Shown: positions 26,609-35,676 of the stretch, one piece after another
How positions within the stretch are numbered: the first letter of the stretch is position 1
Layout of the letters: every line of letters begins with the position of its first letter
Assembly (NCBI GenBank): GCA_900112995.1
Contig: FONU01000017.1
Span: 1 to 64,000 of the forward strand
Reading direction: 5' to 3'
Length of the DNA: 64,000 bases
Source: [Lactobacillus] rogosae
GTDB lineage: Bacteria > Bacillota > Clostridia > Lachnospirales > Lachnospiraceae
Position numbers and translations under genes: made by a program
Notes under the pieces: model-generated
What the model saw: only the letters and a program-made list of their open reading frames with translations
Database searches by the model: none
Told to the model about the DNA's origin: nothing

Positions 26609-27916
26609 ATGTGGGCTTACGAAAGTGTTTTTTATCAAATATATCCTCTTGGGTTTTCAGGAGCACCCTTTGAGAATGATGGTGTGCTTAACCACCGCAT
26701 TTTAAAGGTTAATGACTGGATACCACATATTAAAAGATTAGGTGCTGATGCTATATATTTTTCTCCTGTGTTTGAATCTGACACTCACGGATATAATACA
26801 AGAGATTATACAAAGATAGACACAAGGCTTGGTACTAATAAAGATTTTGCCAACGTGTGCTATAATCTTCATAATGAAGGAATAAAGGTTGTTCTTGACG
26901 GCGTATTTAATCATGTTGGCAGAGGCTTCTGGGCTTTTCAGGATGTGTTAAAGAACAGGGAAAGTTCCCCTTATATCAACTGGTTTGCAAGAATAGATTT
27001 TAATGGTAATTCTAATTATAATGACGGGCTCTGGTATGAGGGCTGGGAAGGCTGTTATGACCTTGTAAAGCTTAACCTGTATAATGAAGATGTTATACAA
27101 CATATTTTTAATGCTATCAAAGGCTGGGTTACGGAATTTGATATTGACGGCTTAAGACTTGATGTTGCTTACTGCCTCAATCACGATTTTCTTAAAAGAT
27201 TAAGAAGCTTCTGTGACAGCTTAAAACCAGACTTTTTCCTGTTAGGAGAAACACTGCACGGCGATTATAACCAGATTATGAACGACGAAATGCTTCATTC
27301 AGTTACTAATTATGAGTGCTACAAGGGTCTTTATTCAAGCTTTAATTCAATGAATATGTTTGAAATTAACCATTCACTTTTAAGGCAGTTCGGACCTGAG
27401 AACTGGACACTTTACAAAGGTAAGCATTTATTATCTTTTGTTGACAATCACGATGTCACAAGAGTTGCAAGCATACTGAATAACATCCGTCACCTTCCTT
27501 TAATATATGCTCTTGCTTTTGGTATGCCAGGAATACCTTGTGTATATTATGGAAGTGAATGGGGTGCAACTGGGCGTAAAGAAGATGGTGACCCTGCCTT
27601 AAGAGCCTGCTTTGACACGCCTGTCTTTAATGAATTATCTGACTGGATTGCAAAGCTTGCCAATGCTAAAAAGACATCACCAGCATTACAATATGGTAAC
27701 TTCTCATCTATAGTCCTCACTAATGAACAATGCGTATTCTTAAGAGAGTGGCGGGGTGAGCGTGTACTTGTTGCAATAAATGCCGCTGACTACAATTATT
27801 CTGCCTCATTTAATATGGGCTGTGACAAAGCATATGACCTTATAACCGATAGAGAAATACAGTTAAATAATGGATTGGAATTACCGGGATATAGTGCATT
27901 TTTCTTAAAATTATAA
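26609..27916 (+). CDS. GH13 alpha-glucosidase/cyclomaltodextrinase-like amylase
   Basis: It is an intracellular GH13 enzyme hydrolysing alpha-glucans or maltodextrins. The (beta/alpha)8 motifs are DGVFNHVG (97-104), GLRLDVA with nucleophile Asp185, GETL with acid/base Glu214 and VDNHD with Asp282. A C-terminal beta domain ends at residue 435. No signal peptide or N-terminal CBM34 is present, so it is shorter than typical neopullulanases. I start at ATG 26609 because GGAGG ends five bases upstream; the ATG four codons earlier overlaps that site. It stands alone, ending at a strong bidirectional terminator. Confidence 0.92.
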   Translation: MWAYESVFYQIYPLGFSGAPFENDGVLNHRILKVNDWIPHIKRLGADAIYFSPVFESDTHGYNTRDYTKIDTRLGTNKDFANVCYNLHNEGIKVVLDGVFNHVGRGFWAFQDVLKNRESSPYINWFARIDFNGNSNYNDGLWYEGWEGCYDLVKLNLYNEDVIQHIFNAIKGWVTEFDIDGLRLDVAYCLNHDFLKRLRSFCDSLKPDFFLLGETLHGDYNQIMNDEMLHSVTNYECYKGLYSSFNSMNMFEINHSLLRQFGPENWTLYKGKHLLSFVDNHDVTRVASILNNIRHLPLIYALAFGMPGIPCVYYGSEWGATGRKEDGDPALRACFDTPVFNELSDWIAKLANAKKTSPALQYGNFSSIVLTNEQCVFLREWRGERVLVAINAADYNYSASFNMGCDKAYDLITDREIQLNNGLELPGYSAFFLKL

Positions 27917-27969
27917 CTACCCTGTCACACCACACAATATCTTTTAATATGTTGCGTAATAATAAAATC

Positions 27970-28036
27970 AAAACAGAGAATAGAAAGTATAACCGGAGCT
28001 TCTCCTCCAATATACAACTTTCTATTCTCTGTTTTT
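27970..28036. terminator. bidirectional terminator between GH13 and potD
   Basis: AACAGAGAATAGAAAGT pairs perfectly with ACTTTCTATTCTCTGTT, with a T-run after and an A-run before the stem. It can end both convergent transcripts. Confidence 0.85.
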
Positions 28037-28070
28037 ATAATAATATTCTCTCTAAAAATATCCTATACAT

Positions 28071-29660
28071 CTATATTTTCTTATGTCTTATGACATCCGC
28101 AATTCTTAGTGCTATAACTCCTACGATAGCAACGGCTGCGGCAATCCATACCCAGACTGGTACATTATGAATATTAAAACATCTTACATTTATCCACATC
28201 TGATTAATTCTCGCTGTTTCGTCATTATCAAAATACTGCATAATAGCACTTCTATGCATTACTTCTTCCGTTGGATACTGTGCTGACAACATTCCTTCTG
28301 TCTGCGCCTTAGATGTTCTTAATATATATCTTGAATCATTAGATACTCCTGAGAAGAAATATCCTAAAGAATAATCTATTGCATCAGCCTCACTTATTGT
28401 ATCATCCTCTTCCATAAGTGACTCAAGACCATAATTCCATTTTAAATAATCATATATAACAGGACTCTGACCACCTGATATAACTGATGTATAGCCAATA
28501 TAGTACATATTTCTTACTGCATTTTCTGGCATAGATACGAAATTAACAAATGCTTCTGCTACCTTCTTCTTTTCTGAATTGCCATTAATTCCTGATTTTA
28601 ACATTGCCCAGCCATCAAAATACATATTAGTACATTCTTCTGGAATAGCAAAATTAAGATCGACATCATTAGCTTCTGCCTGCTGCATTATGTATACAGC
28701 ATCACCTGACCACTGATAGCCAGCACTGATCTTACCTGTAATAGCATCAATCTTACCACTGTCAGTTTCAAATGAATATACATTATCTTTAACCTGCTGA
28801 AGATATTCTAATACTTCATCAACTGTATCCTTTGATGTGTCATTCATCACCTCTGCCAGCTTATCAGTATAATCTGCCTGCTTGGTAAAATCCTGCGACC
28901 TTAACTTATCAGACTTGATTGCACCAATTGCCGCAAACATAGTATCTCTTACATTATCCTTAACAGTAATCTTACGTCTGAACTTATCATTATTAATAAT
29001 CTTCCATGTCGATGCCTCTTCCTTTGTAACATATTCTGGATTATATATAATACCTGTAACACCCCACATATATCCAGCCGCATATTTACTCCAAGGTTCA
29101 CCATTGATTGTATTATTATCAAAAGTCTGCTTTATAAATGGTGAAACCCCTTTTGCATAATAATTCTCTTTGATTCCCGTGTCGTAAAATTCATCAGAAA
29201 ATGGTTCAAGCCAGCCCTCAGTCATAAGCTTCATAAACATATATTCTGAAGGACATATTAAATCATACTCATCACCTAATGTAAGCATATTGTAAAGTTC
29301 TTCATTAGTTCCAAGACAGCTATATTCGACATTAACCTTCTTGCCATATGTCTTATAATACCATTCAGCAAAATCATCAACCATAGAATTATCGCCCCTG
29401 ATATCTGTGCTCTCAAGATCTATTGTTTCATCAGCGTTCCAGCCGCCTTCATCTATATACTCTTCCCAGTTACATATTCTAAGTGTAATTGTATCGTTAT
29501 CTGCCGCCTCTGCTTTAGTAGAATTAAATCCTTTCCACACTCCTGTTATACTTCCAGACAGCATTTCAACAACCAAAATCATAGCAAGCGAAACTTTTAT
29601 AACCTTTTTAGTCAAATGTCTGATATAAGATGTAATATCTATAATCACATTTTTATTCAT
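28071..29660 (-). CDS. potD: spermidine/putrescine-type substrate-binding protein with C-terminal anchor
   Basis: It is the extracytoplasmic binding component of the polyamine ABC transporter. The N-terminal hydrophobic segment (about 18-37) has no clear lipobox. The binding domain carries LRICNWEEYID and DLICPSEYMFMKLM near the start and GYQWSGDAVYIMQQA later, typical of PotD. At 529 residues it is far longer than usual (about 350), partly due to insertions and a second membrane helix at about 505-525 followed by RHKKI. The protein may thus be anchored at both ends. It is the last gene of a potABCD operon; its ATG overlaps the potC stop. Confidence 0.88.
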   Translation of the reverse strand: MNKNVIIDITSYIRHLTKKVIKVSLAMILVVEMLSGSITGVWKGFNSTKAEAADNDTITLRICNWEEYIDEGGWNADETIDLESTDIRGDNSMVDDFAEWYYKTYGKKVNVEYSCLGTNEELYNMLTLGDEYDLICPSEYMFMKLMTEGWLEPFSDEFYDTGIKENYYAKGVSPFIKQTFDNNTINGEPWSKYAAGYMWGVTGIIYNPEYVTKEEASTWKIINNDKFRRKITVKDNVRDTMFAAIGAIKSDKLRSQDFTKQADYTDKLAEVMNDTSKDTVDEVLEYLQQVKDNVYSFETDSGKIDAITGKISAGYQWSGDAVYIMQQAEANDVDLNFAIPEECTNMYFDGWAMLKSGINGNSEKKKVAEAFVNFVSMPENAVRNMYYIGYTSVISGGQSPVIYDYLKWNYGLESLMEEDDTISEADAIDYSLGYFFSGVSNDSRYILRTSKAQTEGMLSAQYPTEEVMHRSAIMQYFDNDETARINQMWINVRCFNIHNVPVWVWIAAAVAIVGVIALRIADVIRHKKI

Positions 29661-30484
29661 TAATGTTTCTCCTTCTGGGCTTCATTCTTTATAGGTGCAA
29701 AATTCATAACAACTTCAACTATAACTACAATCAGGAATATAATTGTCGATAATGCCCATAATGCAGTCTTAATATTAGTCTGCGAACCCTTTGTTGCATT
29801 AACAACATATGTACTTATTGTATCAAATGTTGCCGGTTTCGTATAAGTTGCCACAAAATAATCATCAAGTGATAAAGTAACTGCCATAACGAATCCTGAA
29901 ACAATACCTGATGCAATCTGAGGTATAATAATATGAATTAACGTATATCCCGGTGTTGCTCCAAGGTCAAGTGCAGCCTCATAAAGACTTGGGTCCATCT
30001 GCTTTAACTTGGGAACAACCGCAAGATATACAAATGGTGCACTAAGCACTGTATGTCCTATTACAAGTGGAATATAAGTATTCTTGCTTACCCCGAATAC
30101 AACAACCAGAAGAATACATAATGAAAAACCTGTCACGACATCGGCATTAACAACTGGTATCTGGTTAAGAACTGACATTGTACCATTAACATTTTTCTTA
30201 GAATAAAATGCTCCAATTGCACCTGTTGTTCCAAGTATTGTAGCAAGCACCGCACTTCCAATTGCAAGTGCAATTGAACCTATAATCATATCTATAAGCT
30301 CTGGTGTTGTAAATAATGTCACATAATTATGGAACGAAAATGAATGAATAGCCCCAATATTAGGTGAATCTGTAAAACTATATACTGCTAATATAAGAAT
30401 CGGAACATACATAAATATAAGTACAAGACCGATAATTGCATATTTAACACATTTTTTAAACATACCTGTCCTCTTTCCCGTCAC
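29660..30484 (-). CDS. potC: polyamine ABC transporter permease
   Basis: This 274-residue permease has six membrane helices and the EAA cytoplasmic loop, seen as YEAALDLGATPGYTLIHIIIPQI, which contacts the ATPase. The start MTGKRTGMFKKC is supported by its position just after potB. It pairs with PotB as the second channel subunit. It sits between potB (6 bp gap) and potD (1-bp overlap). Confidence 0.92.
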   Translation of the reverse strand: MTGKRTGMFKKCVKYAIIGLVLIFMYVPILILAVYSFTDSPNIGAIHSFSFHNYVTLFTTPELIDMIIGSIALAIGSAVLATILGTTGAIGAFYSKKNVNGTMSVLNQIPVVNADVVTGFSLCILLVVVFGVSKNTYIPLVIGHTVLSAPFVYLAVVPKLKQMDPSLYEAALDLGATPGYTLIHIIIPQIASGIVSGFVMAVTLSLDDYFVATYTKPATFDTISTYVVNATKGSQTNIKTALWALSTIIFLIVVIVEVVMNFAPIKNEAQKEKH

Positions 30485-30490
30485 ATATAT

Positions 30491-31276
30491 CTACAGCCTG
30501 CGTCCTGAACCTTCATTATCGCTGTCTGCTGATATAAGACTGATTATACATATAATTATAAGAAGTATAAGTGCTATCATTGAACCATTGTTCCAGTCGT
30601 ATGCACTAAAATAGCTTCCTATAAGACTACCCATAATATATGTACTGTTATAAAGCATATCAAGCACTACATAATTAGTCATCGCTGGCAGGAACACCAT
30701 TGATATTCCACTTATAATTCCCGGTACAGATAATGGCAATATAATCCTTATAAATGTCTGAAAATTATTAGCCCCCAGATCATTTGCTGCTTCTATAATG
30801 CTGTTATCCATTTTCGATAATGTTGTATATAATGGGAGTATCATAAATGGAAGAAAATCGTAAGTCATTCCAATAACTGTATTAATAAATGGATAAAATG
30901 CAAGATTACCTTCTATTAATGAAAGAACTTCCTTAAGTGCTGTAATTCTAAGTGTAAAGTTAATCCACATTGGAAGCACAAAAAGCATAAGAATAACTGC
31001 TTTTCTTTTAATCTCGCTCTGTGCAAGTATGTATGCAACTGGATACGCTATTAAAAGACACACTATAGTTACAACAAATGCCAGTGCAAAACTGTAACAC
31101 AATGTTCCAAGTGTGTTAGGATCTGTAAAGAAATTACAGAGATTACTTACTGTAAACTGTCCCTGTCCATTGGTAAATGCATAATATATCAATACAAGCA
31201 AAGGGGCTGCAACAAATAATAAAAGGAATATCCCATAAGGAATTCCAAGCTGCTTACGCGATAATACATTATTCAT
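30491..31276 (-). CDS. potB: polyamine ABC transporter permease
   Basis: This 261-residue membrane protein has about six helices and an EAA loop IEAANDLGANNFQTFIRIILPLS. It is the PotB-type subunit of a spermidine/putrescine importer. The C-terminus ends in DSDNEGSGRRL, a short polar tail. The gene follows potA by 24 bp in the same operon. Confidence 0.92.
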   Translation of the reverse strand: MNNVLSRKQLGIPYGIFLLLFVAAPLLVLIYYAFTNGQGQFTVSNLCNFFTDPNTLGTLCYSFALAFVVTIVCLLIAYPVAYILAQSEIKRKAVILMLFVLPMWINFTLRITALKEVLSLIEGNLAFYPFINTVIGMTYDFLPFMILPLYTTLSKMDNSIIEAANDLGANNFQTFIRIILPLSVPGIISGISMVFLPAMTNYVVLDMLYNSTYIMGSLIGSYFSAYDWNNGSMIALILLIIICIISLISADSDNEGSGRRL

Positions 31277-31300
31277 CTTTATTAATTCCTTTCCCTTTAC

Positions 31301-32734
31301 TTACTTTTTTAACTGGAACTTCATCTTGTCTTCTAGCATAACAAGCCCTACAGCATCGTCCATATTCCACAGGTACTCATCATCTACAATAAGGTCGTGT
31401 CCATATTCTGTTCTTATAACGTAACTGTAATGGTCACCCTTATAGATAAGGTTGATAATATGTCCAGATACAAGACCTTCCTCCACATTATCACTCATTC
31501 TTATATCATATGGCTGGATTGAAACCATAACCTTTAACTTAGCCGTATCAATAGCCTCATTATTCTCATCAACTAAAACATTGTTCTTCATACTTGATTT
31601 AGGAATAACTTTTGTTAAATCGCAATTAATAACCTTGCCATTAAAATCAAGTGTATAATCACTATTAATATTAGTAACAAAGCTTGTTGTATGGTCCTCA
31701 GCAAGCATAATATGAATTCCGTCCGGCTCAAGCTTCATACCAATTCTTTCACCGACAGAATAACATTTGGTCGTTCTTATAACCATTTCGTACTTGCCCG
31801 ATTCAACAGTAACCTCATAGTGCATACCTTTGAATATAACCGACACAACTTCGCCCTCAATAATTCCGTCCTCTGGCTTAGTTATAATTACATCTTCCGG
31901 TCTTACAACAACATCGACAAGTGTACCCTCTGGAACATCGTCCATTCCTATGAATTCACCACCGCAAAATCTTACTTTCATATGTCCTGTCATAATACCT
32001 TTGAAAATGTTACTTTCACCGATAAAGTCAGCTACAAATGCATTCTGCGGCTCATTATATATATCCTCAGGCGTACCAATCTGCTGTATCCTGCCTTCTG
32101 AAAGAACAACAATCTTATCAGACATTGTAAGTGCTTCTTCCTGATCGTGTGTTACATATATAAATGTAATTCCAAGTTCATCGTGCATATGCTTCAATTC
32201 AATCTGCATTTCCTGACGCATTTTCAAATCGAGTGCACCTAACGGCTCATCAAGCATAAGAATTTCCGGCTCATTAACCAAGGCTCTTGCAATTGCAATT
32301 CTTTGCTGCTGTCCACCTGATAAGGTAGATATCTTTCTATTCTCAAACCCCTCAAGGTCAACTATATCAAGAACTCTCTTTACTTTCTTTCTAATCTCCT
32401 CTTTTGGCAGCTTTTTAAGTTTAAGTCCAAATGCTATATTGTCATATATATTCATATGTGGAAATAAAGCATATCGCTGGAATACTGTATTAATAGGCCT
32501 TTTGTTTGCTGGAAGCTGTGATATATCTTCTCCATTAAGAAGTATTTCTCCACTTGTTGGCATCTCAAATCCTGCTATCATTCTTAATGTAGTAGTCTTA
32601 CCACATCCGGATGGTCCAAGAAAAGTGACGAACTCTCCTCTTTTTACTTCAAGATTAAAATCGTCTACAGCCTTAAATCCATTATCACTATATACTTTAC
32701 TAATATGTCTTAATTCTATTATATTATCTGCCAT
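31301..32734 (-). CDS. potA: polyamine ABC transporter ATPase with duplicated C-terminal domain
   Basis: This ATPase energises polyamine uptake. Walker A is GPSGCGKTT (about 38-46), the signature is LSGGQQQR and Walker B is ILMLDEPLGALD, followed by the switch histidine in THDQEEA. After about residue 235 a TOBE-type regulatory domain occurs. The protein continues to 477 residues instead of about 350-370. The extra part includes VMVSIQPYDIRMSDN and GHIINLIYKGDHYSYVI, which resembles a second TOBE repeat. This suggests extra substrate or protein regulation. It is the first gene of the operon. Confidence 0.92.
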   Translation of the reverse strand: MADNIIELRHISKVYSDNGFKAVDDFNLEVKRGEFVTFLGPSGCGKTTTLRMIAGFEMPTSGEILLNGEDISQLPANKRPINTVFQRYALFPHMNIYDNIAFGLKLKKLPKEEIRKKVKRVLDIVDLEGFENRKISTLSGGQQQRIAIARALVNEPEILMLDEPLGALDLKMRQEMQIELKHMHDELGITFIYVTHDQEEALTMSDKIVVLSEGRIQQIGTPEDIYNEPQNAFVADFIGESNIFKGIMTGHMKVRFCGGEFIGMDDVPEGTLVDVVVRPEDVIITKPEDGIIEGEVVSVIFKGMHYEVTVESGKYEMVIRTTKCYSVGERIGMKLEPDGIHIMLAEDHTTSFVTNINSDYTLDFNGKVINCDLTKVIPKSSMKNNVLVDENNEAIDTAKLKVMVSIQPYDIRMSDNVEEGLVSGHIINLIYKGDHYSYVIRTEYGHDLIVDDEYLWNMDDAVGLVMLEDKMKFQLKK

Positions 32735-32891
32735 CGTTCTCCTTTTGCACCTCGTGGTTAATTTATTAATTCAGCATATATGCCTTATTACTTCTATCTG
32801 TTATTTTAATAATTATACATAGATTTATCAATAATAATCTTCAATATCTCATTATATTGTTACTTTATTGCCTTATTATTCTATTACTTTA

Positions 32892-33308
32892 TTATTTAGT
32901 CTGCCTGTCAGGTACGTTGACTATACTATCTATCTTCTGCTTTAATATTGACAGGCTTCCCATTCTCTTTAATGCCATATCAGACTGCTCCTCCATCTGC
33001 TTTAGCTTCTGCGTATTTCCCATTGTCTTATATACATTTTTATAAAATTCCGCATTATAATACTCTGCAACCGCTATGCTTTCATCCAGTTCATTGTCCT
33101 GAATATTATCTATCACAATCTTATCCCTGCTGGCATAATCTACTGCCCTGCCATATTCATCATTCTTATACAGGTTCATAAACCAGCGTGTATTATATGT
33201 CCTGTTCTCATCATTATAATTCTCTGCTACCGCTATTATCATCGCAGCATTAAGAACAACAAGAATTACAATAATTATATCCATAATAATTAATCTGCTT
33301 TTCTTCAT
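32892..33308 (-). CDS. small membrane protein, gene IV of the zinc-ribbon operon
   Basis: I start at MKKSRLIIMDIIIVILVVLN (33306-33308), preceded by GAGGATTATT; the longer frame would translate the leader repeat. One membrane helix (about 6-28) is followed by a 105-residue polar helical domain. It contains LYKNDEYGRAVDYASRD, which parallels YLDSSSYKELSDYSDEI and YWENEDYYDFFNYSDSI in the two upstream paralogues. Function unknown. It is separated from gene III by about 95 bp carrying leader repeat copy B, so it may have extra control. Confidence 0.72.
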   Translation of the reverse strand: MKKSRLIIMDIIIVILVVLNAAMIIAVAENYNDENRTYNTRWFMNLYKNDEYGRAVDYASRDKIVIDNIQDNELDESIAVAEYYNAEFYKNVYKTMGNTQKLKQMEEQSDMALKRMGSLSILKQKIDSIVNVPDRQTK

Positions 33309-33410
33309 AATAATCCTCATTCCTGCGCACATTTTGCGCATATCGGCTTTGTGTCAAATGTATACAAACATAAATCCTGCGTATAAAAAATCCATTTTCA
33401 CATCTATCCT
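33309..33410 (-). repeat. structured leader repeat, copy B
   Basis: The minus strand carries GTGAAAATGGATTTTTTATAC and GCAGGATTTATG, then GTATACATTTGACACAAAGC, GATATG, hairpin TGCGCA-AAATG-TGCGCA and GGAATGAGGATTATT before the ATG. Both modules match copies A and C. It spans the end of gene III and the whole gap to gene IV. Confidence 0.7.
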
Positions 33411-34072
33411 CTTTGTATAAGGCACTGCTCAATTCGTGCGCTTGAAAATGTATCAATAGCCTCTAAATCCTCATCTGTAATGTGATAATATTTCTTAAGC
33501 AGTACTCCCATATCTTCCCGCATTTTGTTAAGATACTTTTCATTGTCTGATGTCATAGTTACTTCTTTATCTTTATATGCCGATAACTGTGTATAGTAGT
33601 AAAACTGCGAAAGATAATATGCCAGATTAGACACATCTGACTGTGTAAGATTATAATTATCACTATCGTTAGTATTCATAAATCCCACTGACCACACATA
33701 ATATCTTACACCCATAAGAACCGAATATTCTTTATCAAATGCTTTATTATCAAGAGCATCTATCTCATCACTATAATCCGATAATTCCTTATAACTACTG
33801 CTATCAAGATATGAATATATTTTATTACTTATTTCTGTATAATTATTCGTTATTGCTGATTTCTTTACAGCCTTTTTTACAGAGCCAGTTAATGCAATAC
33901 CAATAAATGCTATAAGAAGCAGTGCAATAACAACTGCGGGTATTGCAAATGCGTAAGCTTTCTTTGAATTACTGTCCGCCTTATTATGTACATTCTTTTC
34001 TGTATTATTGAAATCTTTATCATACCTGTCTATGGCTTTTTTATGACTTTCTGTATAATACTTATCTTCCAT
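33404..34072 (-). CDS. membrane-anchored protein, gene III of the zinc-ribbon operon
   Basis: The 222-residue protein has a charged cytoplasmic head, a membrane helix at about 43-66 and a 150-residue external helical domain. The C-terminus (LLKKYYHITDEDLEAIDTFS) aligns with gene I (ILKTYFYVSDEQVQAIRTAD), and the YxxxxxYxxLxDYSDEI motif is shared with genes I and IV. It lacks the zinc ribbon that precedes the helix in gene I. Its start overlaps the end of gene II by 11 bp. No function is recognised. Confidence 0.75.
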   Translation of the reverse strand: MEDKYYTESHKKAIDRYDKDFNNTEKNVHNKADSNSKKAYAFAIPAVVIALLLIAFIGIALTGSVKKAVKKSAITNNYTEISNKIYSYLDSSSYKELSDYSDEIDALDNKAFDKEYSVLMGVRYYVWSVGFMNTNDSDNYNLTQSDVSNLAYYLSQFYYYTQLSAYKDKEVTMTSDNEKYLNKMREDMGVLLKKYYHITDEDLEAIDTFSSARIEQCLIQRG

Positions 34073-34388
34073 CTATTATCTCTTTTCTTATATTATTAAC
34101 GGCAATGCTTTCGTTGTGTCTGTCAATTGCTTTTACAGAAAATATAGCTGCCACCAGTATGATTACAACCGCCAGTACAAGGACAAGCACTTTTACAGCC
34201 TCTTCTACAATTATTTTTTTATTAATATCAGCAAGTTCTGCCAGCCTTTGCCTAAGTCCTGCCAGTCCTTTCATATATGATTTTTCCTGTCCATAATAAT
34301 TGGAATTGCCACAATATGGACACTGGCTGAGATTTTTATTAAATTCTGCGCCACACGAAGGACATATCACATTCATTTTATTATTCAT
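34062..34388 (-). CDS. zinc-ribbon membrane protein, gene II
   Basis: A 108-residue protein: zinc ribbon CPSCGAEFNKNLSQCPYCG (residues 10-28, two CxxC pairs), a linker, and a membrane helix at about 70-92, ending in a short tail. It resembles the first half of gene I without the external domain. It overlaps gene I by 8 bp and gene III by 11 bp, so the three are translationally coupled. Confidence 0.78.
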   Translation of the reverse strand: MNNKMNVICPSCGAEFNKNLSQCPYCGNSNYYGQEKSYMKGLAGLRQRLAELADINKKIIVEEAVKVLVLVLAVVIILVAAIFSVKAIDRHNESIAVNNIRKEIIDGR

Positions 34389-35124
34389 ACTTATTTTTCA
34401 CACTTTCTTCTATAATAAGTTGGATTTGCGTACTATCCGCCGTCCTTATAGCCTGCACCTGTTCATCACTCACATAAAAATATGTCTTTAATATTGCATC
34501 CATATTCTTATAAATCTGTTCTACCTTCTCATCAGACGTATCTCCAACCGCAAGCTTTCCATATATATAATGAAGGTTATCCAAATCATAAAATTCATCC
34601 AGCAGACCACAAATATCCGTCAGTGCCTTATTCTTATCAAATATATTATCCGTGGCAAGATATTCACTTATATAATTATTCACAAATATGTATATCTGTG
34701 CAGCCTCTATCTGTGGGTGATAATCAAGATACGGACCATCTGACCAGCCTGATATATTAATGCTGTCACTATAATTAAAGAAATCATAGTAATCTTCATT
34801 CTCCCAATATCTGTCTAACGTGGCTGTCACCGTATCATATTCACTAACAGCATTTTTCTGCTTAATAAAATACCAGTCGTGTGTAAGCATATACACCACC
34901 AGACCAATAAACATTGCAAGAAGCACCGCTATAGCCACTCCACGCACAAGCACTTTTACTGTATACAGCTGCTGTGCGCTTATTGATTTTTCCGCCGTAT
35001 TAACTTTTGACTGATATTTGTCATAATCTTTTTTATAGGCTTCCCCTGCCCTATTCTTCCTGCCACAATGCGGACACACCTCATCGGTCAGATTAAGCAC
35101 TGCCCCACAATACTGACATTTCAT
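34381..35124 (-). CDS. zinc-ribbon membrane protein with external helical domain, gene I
   Basis: With the ATG at 35122-35124 the protein starts MKCQYCGAVLNLTDEVCPHC, a double-CxxC zinc ribbon. A GTG start 17 codons upstream (35175) is also possible since neither has an ideal ribosome site. A lysine-rich linker leads to a membrane helix (about 60-82), then a 165-residue outside domain rich in aromatic and acidic residues. The domain is shared with genes III and IV. This is the first gene of the operon. Zinc ribbons at the N-terminus of single-pass proteins are often membrane-proximal scaffolds, but no function is known here. Confidence 0.75.
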   Translation of the reverse strand: MKCQYCGAVLNLTDEVCPHCGRKNRAGEAYKKDYDKYQSKVNTAEKSISAQQLYTVKVLVRGVAIAVLLAMFIGLVVYMLTHDWYFIKQKNAVSEYDTVTATLDRYWENEDYYDFFNYSDSINISGWSDGPYLDYHPQIEAAQIYIFVNNYISEYLATDNIFDKNKALTDICGLLDEFYDLDNLHYIYGKLAVGDTSDEKVEQIYKNMDAILKTYFYVSDEQVQAIRTADSTQIQLIIEESVKNKYE

Positions 35125-35338
35125 ATTAAATGTACTGCCTTTATAAATATTCTCCCTTTCCACGCTTTCCCTCACTTTTTCTCTCTTTTATGCTATTTAT
35201 AGATAATTATTTATTGTATATACGAATAAAATGTATTATTTTATACTATACTTTAATATAATATATATTTTTCATATTAACTAAGCGTAATATGCTAAAA
35301 TCTTCTTTGATGAAATATTCTTTAATGAAACATACGTT

Positions 35339-35430
35339 ATTATAATATATAATCAGTCTTATTGCATTAGTTTATATTTTGTTTTTATAATTCACATTTT
35401 ACTCACATCTTTTACATATCACGTTCACAT
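35339..35430 (-). promoter_or_regulatory. four phased operator repeats and putative promoter of the zinc-ribbon operon
   Basis: On the plus strand TCACAT begins at 35392, 35403 and 35425, and a variant ACATAT at 35414, giving four units with exact 11-bp period. Downstream on the minus strand a TATAAT (35339-35344) lacks a good -35. Phased direct repeats before a weak promoter suggest activation by an OmpR-type regulator. The leader would be about 200 nt. A hairpin with ATAACTAC and GTAGTTAT arms lies at about 35501-35530. Confidence 0.5.
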
Positions 35431-35540
35431 TTTCCCTCTAATATAATCATTGTTGAAAGACATATGACATTGCTTTCAATAAACTTTTTCATAAACAGAT
35501 AACTACCTACTCCCTTAAATTTGTAGTTATCACTCTCCCA

Positions 35541-35604
35541 AAAAGAACCTGAATGATAATCATATCAATTGCCACTTGATATCATTATCATTCAGGTTCT
35601 TTTA
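35541..35604 (-). terminator. terminator after tcdA
   Basis: AAGAACCTGAATGATAAT pairs with ATTATCATTCAGGTTCTT, with an inner ATCA/TGAT pair. On the minus strand it is followed by T residues, ending the tcdA transcript. Confidence 0.85.
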
Positions 35605-35676
35605 GTTTATTTATTAAATATTGTAATCACTTTAATTACTTTGCTGTTTCTATCAAAATATTTTATCCTATAAGTC

